Assembly: GCA_011316305.1 (NCBI GenBank)
Contig: SAUG01000015.1
Coordinates: 372,001-436,000, forward strand
Length of the DNA: 64,000 nucleotides
Direction: 5' to 3'
Source of the DNA: Rusavskia elegans
Lineage: Eukaryota; Ascomycota; Lecanoromycetes; Teloschistales; Teloschistaceae
Below the pieces are notes generated by a model. That model saw only the letters and a list, made by a program, of their open reading frames with translations, made no database searches and was not told the origin of the DNA. The position numbers and the translations under genes are program-made. Of this stretch, positions 23,869-32,205 are shown in pieces; positions within the stretch are counted from its first letter, which is position 1, and each line of letters begins with the position of its first letter.

Positions 23869-24912
23869 CTATTTGACGCCGTTCGCCTTCATGCGCTGGA
23901 AGCACTCGTCGTAGGCCGTATGCACATCCTTCACTTCCACACCGAAATCCTTCATCCTCTTGGCCAACTTGTCGCTGTTCAGCTCGCAGTTGCTTCTCCC
24001 TGCTTTCAGGATTTTTGACTGTTCAGCCTCGCTGAAGTTTTTCCACTCAAAGTCCGGTCGCACATGTTTCTTGAACAGAGCCAAAACCTCATTGTGGGAG
24101 ATGGCACCAGGATTGGTGAAGTTGTAGATACCGGTGTCGCCGGCCGAGGCAAGTAGAATTGCACATGGTAAGAGATCGTGCAGGATGGTGTTCGAGTTTG
24201 GTATGTTCACAACTCGGTCGTATTTGCTGATTTTCGTGACGAAAGAGCGGGGATGAAGATCATCCGAGACGGGCATCCGCAAACGCAAGATCAGGCAGTT
24301 CGAGTATGTGGTCATCAACTATCGAGTTGTTCAAGCGTCAGCAATGGCTTGAATGCTGCAGGGACAGGATGTAGTGCAAGATAAGCGAGACACGCACCTC
24401 TTCGACCTTGGATTTTGTGGCCGAGTAGTACGAGCCCCCAAAATTCGCGGGGTCAGCCTCGAGATAGCCCTCACCGCCAGGAGGATGCTTGCTGTCGTAG
24501 GCGTAAATACCTGATTGATCATTAGCATCTGGGCGAGGGTTTCAGGGAAGAAGATGGACGTACAGCCAGTTGCGAAAACGGTGCAGTGGACATTCTTCAA
24601 GAAGCAGCAATCGGTCAGATTCAATGTTCCGATGACATTGCTCCGAATGACCTGTTCCTTGTTGTCCTCGCACCAGTCGACGTTAGGCCTGCCGGTACAG
24701 CCAGCACAATTGAGGACATGTGTAGGTTTGACACGATCAAGTTCTGCAATGACAGCTTCTCTGTTCTCCATACGCACAGTTGTGGTGAAGACTTTCTCAT
24801 TCTGCTGCTGCAAGAGCTCTTTCAGATGACCAGCAACCCACCCTTCACCACCCCAGATCAAGAAAACCTTGTTGGGGGCACCATTGGTACTAGAGGTGCC
24901 GTTTGTGGCCAT
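23869..24912 (-). CDS. UDP-4-keto-6-deoxyglucose 3,5-epimerase/4-reductase (NRS/ER type)
   Basis: This bifunctional enzyme epimerises C3 and C5 and reduces C4 of UDP-4-keto-6-deoxyglucose with NADPH, yielding UDP-L-rhamnose. The model has three exons: 24564-24912, 24398-24510 and 23869-24318, giving 303 aa (plant NRS/ER is about 300). Diagnostic blocks are KPTHVLNCAGCTGRPNVDWC, NVIGTLNL, the catalytic Tyr145/Lys149 (YYSATK), LILRLRMPVSDDL, NIPNSNTILHDLLP and GIYNFTNPGAISHNE. The N-terminal nucleotide motif reads GGEGWVAG at 21-28, so the third glycine position of GxxGxxG is alanine followed by glycine. The first ~14 residues (Asn/Thr/Ser/Gly) are a variable leader. The plant homologue is fused or paired with the same dehydratase; here they are separate neighbours. 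UDP-rhamnose synthesis by such a pair has been shown in plant-pathogenic ascomycetes. Confidence 0.93.
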
Positions 24913-25336
24913 TGTGCAGAAGGAACTGTGCTGGATTCAAGATCAAGGCTTTAATGGAGTTCAAAAACAGCGATTGGAAAATGATGAAAGATCTTTATAG
25001 TTGGCGCTGCAAGATCCGTAGTTTTAAGGGGGGCTCAAGTATTAGGCTAATTAGTCCTTGACTGGCGGAATTTGGTACTAAGTTCAGCTAATTTACTAAG
25101 ATTTCCGTTTCAGGCTTTCAGCTGTGGTTTCAGCCGCAACGTCCCCCGAATGCGCTACAAGAGAATTGTTATGTTGGCCTTTTTTGCTTCCCCTTTTGCT
25201 GTACATACTTGACCTTTGTTGTTACTAACCCTGATATCAAGGGATCCTTCAACCCTACTCCGTCTCTAGTTTCAAGTGCTCGGCCGGCAATCCATGTCAT
25301 GAGAATCGCCTTTCACCCTTCACGCGACCGTCTTCG
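24913..25336. promoter_or_regulatory. Divergent promoter between epimerase/reductase and DUF5672 gene B
   Basis: A 424-bp head-to-head region separates the reductase start (minus strand) from the DUF5672-B start (plus strand). Both promoters must lie here. With the divergent promoter at 21564-22187 this links all four remaining cluster genes pairwise. No specific operator is recognised. Confidence 0.55.
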
Positions 25337-26489
25337 ATGACACCGACGATGGCTTCCCAGATCAAGATGAGGGCTCTGACCCTCCTAAACAACTTGGTGG
25401 ATTTTGCACAGGAACAAGCCAGAGCACCGCGGTCAAAGAACTTCCAACGAAACACCCTCGGTGGACTCGCAGCCTTCATCGTTGTGTAAGTATTACCGCC
25501 TGCGCCTTTCTGATCGCGATCGCCGGGCCCTAAACAAACTTCTCAGACTCTTCATCACCCTTTTTCAAGCTCCCATACGGCAAAGAATCGATATTCCTAC
25601 CGTCTCACTTGATTTCCATCAACCCAAGTATAACCCAACCAAAGTCGCTCTTCTCATCGAAAACCGGCCGGAACCAATGCTTGCCCCACATATGCTCCAC
25701 ATGTTGAGCGTCATTCCCCCCGACTGGAGAGCACAATTCATGGGTTCGGACGAGTCGGTGGCCTATATCAACGCTTCCAGAGCCATTCGATATCAGGTCA
25801 GTCTCGGCAGACTCGACCTGACGTACATCCCGGAGAACATGAGCGTCGCTGGTCAAGAGCAAATCAGCCAATTCTTGACCACACTTTATGTCTACGATAC
25901 CCTAGTTAAACCGGCTGAGAATCTCCTGGTGTTCCAGACCGACAGTAAGCTGATCGCATTACGTGTTTGTATCTCCAGCGCTAAACGTACGGCAGGTATC
26001 TTGTGTTCTCAAAGTGGAAAAAGTTTGAATGACTGGTTGGAATACGATTGGGTTGGGGCCCCTTGGAGCCGGAATGGTCGTTATGGCGGCAACGGAGGCT
26101 TGTCGATGCGGAAAGTATCCTCAATTATAAAGGTCCTACGGAATCAGATACGAATACCCAACTCCGAGCCGGAAGATGTCTGGCTTTCCACTCGTTTGGG
26201 ACATTTGACAGGGGGAAAGCTTGCTAACGGCACCATATCGAATGAGTTTTCGGTGGAGAATACCTACACAGAGCGGCCAATGGGCTACCACCTCGGTCAC
26301 TCTGGCCGAGGTAATCCGGCTGCGTACTTGGGCACCCCCGAGAAAAGGGAGGAAATCTGGGATTATTGTCCAGAAATCAAAATGTTGACAGACATGGATC
26401 CCGAACAGTACATGCCAGGTCATTGCAACGAGAATTGGAAGCGTGATGGAGCGGGAGAGGAACAAGAATATACCCTGGTGCCGTGGTGA
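25337..26489 (+). CDS. DUF5672 single-pass membrane protein B, candidate glycosyltransferase
   Basis: The model has three exons: 25337-25485, 25547-25944 and 25996-26489, giving 346 aa. The N-terminal ~40 residues are basic and polar, then GGLAAFIVVLFITLF (43-57) forms a membrane anchor: a type II arrangement. The catalytic-like block is LLVFQTD-SILC (Asp182), followed by the identical 14-residue LNDWLEYDWVGAPW shared with protein A, then YGGNGGLSMRKVS, EFSVEN and PMGYHL. The second intron (25945-25995) is 51 nt, GT-AG with a GCTAAAC branch, and has no in-frame stop. Retention would insert 17 residues right after Asp182, but alignment with protein A supports splicing. The C-terminus is longer than in A. 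Role and substrate are unproven; context suggests rhamnose transfer in the Golgi. Confidence 0.85.
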
Positions 26490-27477
26490 GCTATATGGGC
26501 GTTCTCAAGGATTGGATGGGCGCTTCTGTGACTAATGCTGATGTGACAATATGTGGATGGGGTTGATAACTACCATTTGGACAACGATGATTTCTGCGCT
26601 GGTCGTCTCTTTACCCATTCTCGACCGATCATATGTGTTACGACAATCTGTTGAAAGCTGAAATGCCAGATAATCTCAAGAAAACGGACTTCTCGTGACG
26701 TTTGGGACATCCGTGTAGGGGTGGATCACGCTTGAGAAAACTCCCATGTACGTGACACGCTGTGTGTGTACTTATACGCTAGTTCTTTCCCCTTCCTCCC
26801 CCCGAGCCATCCATCCCCAGTCCACTGTGGCCAGAAGAATCGCAGCCGATATCCTGGGCAATGCTGTCCCACCGCCAGTATATCACATGACAGGCTACGC
26901 AAACTCCTTAGCACTGGCTGAGTGACGCAAAGCTTGTTCAACGACAGCGAGCTTACGATGAAGAATGGAGCTGGTAGCAATGGTGGCAGTAGCAGCGGTG
27001 CTATTCAGATGTCTGGACGAGGCCTTCTGTACACCATGTCGCTTGTCGCCTTGTCTCCTTGGTTCATGGCGTTGATCTAGTCGAGCTTATGTACGAGCTT
27101 CAACCTGTGGAACTTTCCAATGTATGGACGGACATTCATGAGTAGGCAACTATCAGCGATGTTGCAACGTTGGATGCCTATAGGCCAGCAAATCCGTGCG
27201 AAAGCGTTTCAGGAAACCTGCGAAAGCAGGACTTGGCAGCACATGATAATTAACCTTATCTACCAACACTTTACTGAAAGGTTTGGAGCAGTGCCCAGTG
27301 AGACGGAGAGATTGAAGTCCGGTTCTGTATTTGCAATCGTCATTGGCCATGTTTAAACATAAGTACAATATTAACATCATTAGTGAATTACATTGGTAAT
27401 AGCAATGGCATATGTACAAGGAAAACAACGGTATTGAGCTTCAAACCTCAGAAGTGGAACGTTCCCCGATAACACGA
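26490..27477. other. Convergent intergenic region
   Basis: Nearly 1 kb lies between two facing stop codons. Short open frames occur on both strands but show no family resemblance. No RNA gene or repeat is recognised. Confidence 0.5.
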
Positions 27478-29508
27478 TCAGCTGTAATTCGGTCCACAAG
27501 CACTCGCAGGCAGAATCTTGACTGCCGCAGCCCCCGGTGCAGTTGTGGGCGCAAAGACGAATTTTTCAACCCCATTGTTCCCTTCCGTGATCGTATAGAC
27601 CTGACTACGCGACACAGGCTTCTTCACGGGATCGATATAGTTCGCTGCAGACCTGCACACAAGGAAGCCACTCCCAATTTCACAAACCAAAGACTTGTAA
27701 TTCGGATTTCTGTCCAATTGGTCGGGTGCGATGCCTTCGATGTGACCTGGAGCAGACCCATCGGTGCCGAAAGTAGGGACATTTAGCACCGCAAACAGAT
27801 TCGTCTTGGTGGAAACCAGGCGAGATGAAGAATCAAGGGTGAAGAGAGAGGGAAGGTTCTTGGAGTTGCTGGCGTTGAAATAGGCAAGGCCGTTGCCACC
27901 TTTGGAAAGGGATGCGAAGTGGTTGGTGGACAAGCTTTGCAGGCAGAAATTCGCGAGGGGAATACTGGATGGTGTGCTTGAGGTAGAGCCTGACGATGTC
28001 GTGCTGATGGACGTACTGGAACCGGTGGTCGTCGTTATGCTGAACGTTGACGTAGAAATCGGTGTGCTTGAACTGGAGCTAGTGGAAGTCGTCAGGACGC
28101 TGGTAGTACTGGAAGTCGAGCTTGTGGTGTCGCTGGTAATCTGTGACGTGGTGGACTGAGCAGTAGAAGACGGGGAAGTCCTTGATTCAGAAACTGTCGT
28201 TGGTTCTACTGTTGCCTTCGCCGTAGTTGTCTGCTCCGCGATCACTGTCTGTGACTCGAAGGTGGAAGACGTAGCGGTCTGAGTCGGAGTGGCCGGTGAC
28301 GTCTCCTCAGAGCTCTCGACGGAGGTGCTTGTGTTCTGGTCCGCAGTTGTTACGGACGTCGAAGTTTGAGACGTCCCCAACGAGGTAGTGGTAGACTGAG
28401 CAGCAGGGGGCTGAGAGGTGGAAGAACTAGACAGGGACGACTGCGTTGTCGTACTGGAATCACAAGAGCCACTCCCGTCGCCCACCAGATTCAGAGAGTA
28501 GCTATACGAGCGGGAGACTGTATATCTATCAGTACCCCGATATTGCCCATAATTTGTAGCGTATGAGGCAGCCCAGACTTGGGTATACATTGAACAGTAG
28601 AGGCCTTGGGGAACACCGTTCATGGAGAGAACATAGGCATTAAAGAAGACGCAGGTCTGGTACGAGCCGTCCGCGGCAGGGTGGCGCTTGTTGTACGCTG
28701 TCTGGGCGTTGCAGTCGACGGCACATGTGGAGGGATCGTACCCCTGAGCTTGACTGAAAGCATGAAACTTGTAGCCCATGTAGGTATTCTGACCCTGGAC
28801 GTTGTAGGGAGCATTGATGGCACCTCCAAGCTCAGCGGGGCCGGTATAGCAAGCAATTGCCGGTGGAGGGGATACTTTGTTGTATGCATTGGAACCAGCG
28901 ATGACAACCTGGAAGCTAGCCCTCCACTGTCCTTTGTTGGTGGCCTGTGCAGCTGACACAGCTGCACCCCACAGCGTACATTTGAAGTTGGTGATACTTG
29001 GTGGATTGGAGCAGCTGACCGTATTTGGGTCCAGACTTGGGTCGCGCTCGACGTACATGTTGAATGCCTGGCAGCCCGGGGCTTGATCACAAAGGGAAGC
29101 GCATCCGAGAGTGTCATAGCTCTTCAAAGTCCTGAGTCCCATATAGTTCGAGGCGCTCAGAGATGCAGCGGCGTTCAGCATGATGATAGAAAAGCCGTCT
29201 GGTGTTGGGGAATTTTCAGCCAGCGCCGAGTAGGCAGGGTTGGAGGAGAATGCATCAGGGGTATCTGGCGAGGATACAGGCCCGCTTCCGGCAGGTTGCA
29301 CGGCACAGGTCCCATCTCTCCTGTAAAGGCGATTTCGTGGAGCGATTGCAGGCTCGTTGGTTGCTCCAGCTTCTTCGAAAACATCGTAAGCCGGGACAAC
29401 GAAAACTGGACCTGGAGCGGCAGCCACGCCTTCAGTATCGATGAGCTGAGGCCTAGGGATGGCGGATGTGAGCCCAAGGAGGGTCAACAGGATGAGGACA
29501 GACTGCAT
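27478..29508 (-). CDS. Secreted Ser/Thr-rich (mucin-like) protein with two PAN/apple-like modules
   Basis: A single exon encodes 676 aa. Residues 1-16 (MQSVLILLTLLGLTSA) are a clear signal peptide. A dibasic Kex2-type site follows at RR63-64 (LYRRDGTC), implying a propeptide. About 105-215 and 222-350 are two related cysteine-rich modules, each with a YMG motif, spaced Cys pairs and an aromatic CTLW or CSMY segment, like PAN/apple domains that bind carbohydrate or protein. About 352-513 is almost entirely Ser/Thr with a few Pro/Gln/Glu, so it should be heavily O-glycosylated. The last ~163 residues form a conserved-looking globular domain with three to four Cys that I do not recognise. There is no hydrophobic GPI tail, so it is probably secreted or wall-bound. 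Its position beside sugar-nucleotide genes makes it a possible glycosylation acceptor, but this is conjecture. Confidence 0.85.
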   Translation of the reverse strand: MQSVLILLTLLGLTSAIPRPQLIDTEGVAAAPGPVFVVPAYDVFEEAGATNEPAIAPRNRLYRRDGTCAVQPAGSGPVSSPDTPDAFSSNPAYSALAENSPTPDGFSIIMLNAAASLSASNYMGLRTLKSYDTLGCASLCDQAPGCQAFNMYVERDPSLDPNTVSCSNPPSITNFKCTLWGAAVSAAQATNKGQWRASFQVVIAGSNAYNKVSPPPAIACYTGPAELGGAINAPYNVQGQNTYMGYKFHAFSQAQGYDPSTCAVDCNAQTAYNKRHPAADGSYQTCVFFNAYVLSMNGVPQGLYCSMYTQVWAASYATNYGQYRGTDRYTVSRSYSYSLNLVGDGSGSCDSSTTTQSSLSSSSTSQPPAAQSTTTSLGTSQTSTSVTTADQNTSTSVESSEETSPATPTQTATSSTFESQTVIAEQTTTAKATVEPTTVSESRTSPSSTAQSTTSQITSDTTSSTSSTTSVLTTSTSSSSSTPISTSTFSITTTTGSSTSISTTSSGSTSSTPSSIPLANFCLQSLSTNHFASLSKGGNGLAYFNASNSKNLPSLFTLDSSSRLVSTKTNLFAVLNVPTFGTDGSAPGHIEGIAPDQLDRNPNYKSLVCEIGSGFLVCRSAANYIDPVKKPVSRSQVYTITEGNNGVEKFVFAPTTAPGAAAVKILPASACGPNYS

Positions 29509-30640
29509 GTTGGGAAGCTTGAACTAAAGGAGGAAGAAAAAGAATAAAAGCAGAGATAGACCCCGAGATGAGCAAGTAGAAACGACCGTGTAGTGCTGCT
29601 GACTTGTTCAAGAACAAACAGATGGACTGGTCTGACTTTTAAGTGTTCGCAGCTTGTTATGGTGAACCTATGAGGCAGCAGCCAATTCGGCCCAGACGCG
29701 TGGGCAACACATGATAGTGCATCGGCCGTAGCCATATTGCCTGAGGAGGCTGCTCTAGAAGGGCCAGATCGCGACCCTGAAAACTGAAGTGGAAGGGGCT
29801 TACGACTTGGACTACTATGTCTTACCGGTTCTCGACATGAAAGACATTATTATTGTGTGAAGCGAAAGGAACAATTGGAACAACATTCAGGGCCACTATT
29901 GTGATGGAAAATACCAGATCCCAAAATGGTTTTCAGTGGCGTGCACCATGACCTGACAAGTACTGGCGCTCTCGCGCTAATCTCGGACGACGTGTGGATT
30001 CTGTCCAGAAAGGGATGTTCAGTAGAGATCTCAGGTTCGACTTGCAAGTCTTCCTCTCACAACGGTCAAGTCATAAGCGTCAGTACATACCTTCCAGGAC
30101 ACAAAGCTGGGAGGCTGAGGCTATTATGGCATCCAGACTCGGTCAGTAAACGCCCAGACTCATTCAGTAAACGCCCAGACTCATTTAGTAAGCGCCCATA
30201 GACTTGGGAGTTGGGCTTTGAGAACAACCAAGAAGCTTGACGATCGCTGACTTTCCAAGAGGAATAACGAAAACACCTCTACTGAGCAGCTTCCTCTGGC
30301 CAATTTCAAGGGACGCAACGCTGGCCTCTCTGGTTGGCCACTCTCGAGTACTGTTGGGGTCGACTTTCGGAGTGAAACTGGACTAGACTCTACTTGAGAG
30401 ACTTTGGTGCGACTTGAGCTAAGATCGTACTTGTATCTGATAAGTCACCACTAATATAAACACCAGGACAAGCGTCACAATACTCCTGAAAGCTCATTGG
30501 GGCGCCACGAGATAGGCCTTGGCAGAGCGCTTCCAGCGCGTCGGCAAAAGGCTCGGAATAACGTTTGTCACGGAACGTTCTTGTAAATAGAGAGTTTTTG
30601 CTAAGAAATTTTCTTGCTTAAGCCCCTGTATAGCGGTTTA
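29509..30640. other. Promoter of the secreted protein and right edge of the gene island
   Basis: The first ~70 bp upstream of the ATG are purine-rich on the plus strand, that is a CT-rich leader on the coding strand. The rest shows normal GC, no gene and one 21-bp tandem repeat (30133-30195). At about 30570-30640 the sequence turns RIP-like. Confidence 0.55.
30133..30195. repeat. Three tandem copies of a 21-bp unit
   Basis: Units start at 30133, 30154 and 30175. They read CCAGACTC(GG/AT)T(C/T)AGTAA(A/G)CGC and differ at only a few positions. The array is upstream of the secreted-protein gene and about 0.45 kb from the island boundary. Confidence 0.9.
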
Positions 30641-31095
30641 CTATTTAAGATCTGGTACTATAGAGCGGCGTGGAACTTAAATTAACTTTAGTCTATTTCG
30701 ATAAAAAATTACTAAGAAATCTTTTAGTTTATTAATAAAATCTTCGGTTTAAATATAAATATCTGGTCCGATTATTTCGTCTAAAAGCAATTTATAGCGA
30801 ACTGTTAAAACGTTATACTAGAGTTTCCAACGCCAGCTATATCTATATAGATATAATCAATATTAAATCGAATCTTGTAAAAACTTTCTAATAGACTATC
30901 GAGATGGTTAAAAACGTTATATAACGTATTATATTGAAAATAAAAACGATTAATATCAATAATATAAACGAATTAGATATATTTTTTCTTTAAAAATCAT
31001 TATCGGTCAAATGAATATAATTTAGATATTATATTGAAAAAATATCTTTTTAAAAAAGATTTATATAAAATTATATAGAATCTGAATAACGTAAT

Positions 31096-31613
31096 TAAAT
31101 TGACCGTCGGATCGTATTTCGAATCCGAATCGGTTTCGATTTTTCTAGATACCGAACTAAATCGATTCTAATTTTTCTAGATACTAAATCGATTCGGTTT
31201 CGGATTAAATTTAAATTTTTAAACTCGATTTATTAAAACTACTAAATTCTGATACAAAAGTATAATTTTAATATAAAAGTTATATTTATCTTTTTTAAAA
31301 AAATCTATTTAATAAACTATACTAGCTAGAAGATTTCTAGTAAAAATAAATATATTATCTAAATATATTACTTTTAAATAATTAAATTAAATAATTAAAT
31401 AATTTATTATTTCTAATATTATACTATATATAAAAGATTTAGTAAATCGAATCGAGTTTCTATTAGTTTTTATTTTATAATCCGATTTAATTTTCGGTTC
31501 TAATTTTAGAAACCGACCTATATTATTTAACGGATCGGGTTAAACCGATTCGTTAAAACTCGGATCGAATTTCTAAAATACCGACGGAAATCCGACTCGA
31601 AGTAGTTTATCTA
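31096..31613 (+). mobile_element. hAT-like TIR element, copy 1 (short, 518 bp)
   Basis: The left terminus is TAAATTGACCGTCGG (family form TAGACTGGCCGTCGG with transitions); the right terminus is GTTTATCTA. Flanking 8-bp sequences AACGTAAT and AACGTAGT form a target duplication with one transition. It contains no coding capacity. Confidence 0.75.
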
Positions 31614-31789
31614 AACGTAGTAGTAAAAACTTCGTTATCTAATAGATTTATTACTAACGAATCTAACGTTTCTCGAAATTAAAAATTAAATTCGAAAATA
31701 ACGAATAGAAGATTCGAATTTTTTTTAAATTAATCTATATTAAAATTTTATCGGATATATCGATTTTTATATAAAATCTTTTATTTAGA

Positions 31790-31990
31790 TATTATAATCG
31801 TATAAGTAAATCGAAATAAATTTAAATTTAAAAAAAATTAAATAAATTGAAGAATTTCTATGAAAAGTTTAATCTAAATCTAATTTTTTAAAAAATTCTA
31901 AATTAAAATCTCGATAAAATATTTAAATATTAGTATTATTTCCATAATCTAATCGATTGGTATCTTTAATTTTAAATAGAAAAAAAATAA
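31790..31990 (+). mobile_element. Degraded SINE-like body fragment
   Basis: It aligns by eye to the body at 7300-7515 and 58790-59060: an AAATT/AAATA start, an (A)TCTAAATCTAATTTTTT block, then CGATAAAATATTTAAATATTA and TAATCTAATCGATT. No tRNA-like head is recognised. Confidence 0.45.
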
Positions 31991-32079
31991 AATTTAAAAT
32001 TCGAATAATTAAAACGTATATATAAATAAAACGAAATTATATAAAATTTATTTCTATAATAATTTAGTTTAATTAATTT

Positions 32080-32205
32080 GTTTTGATTTTAGTATCCGGT
32101 AATCCAATGGTTCGGTAAACAAATCAAGCGTTGATATACCAGTATTGAATACACGGTAGCAGAATTTATATTCCAATTCAGTTAACGTAAATAACGATTT
32201 ATTTC
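32080..32205 (+). repeat. Terminal repeat T, copy T1 (forward, lightly mutated)
   Basis: It matches in inverted orientation the segment at 41840-41990. Shared blocks include GATATACCAG, AATACACGGTAGCAG and CAAATCAA(G/A)CGTTGATA. CpA and TpG are retained, so this copy has little RIP damage. Other copies (more mutated) lie near 35600, 36430, 41840, 42650, 47760, 55110 and 56690. Confidence 0.7.

Noticed and set aside
25404..26489. Start of DUF5672 B at 25404 in one continuous frame
   Set aside because: It reads through two introns and lacks the membrane anchor. The upstream ATG at 25337 with splicing restores the anchor and phase.
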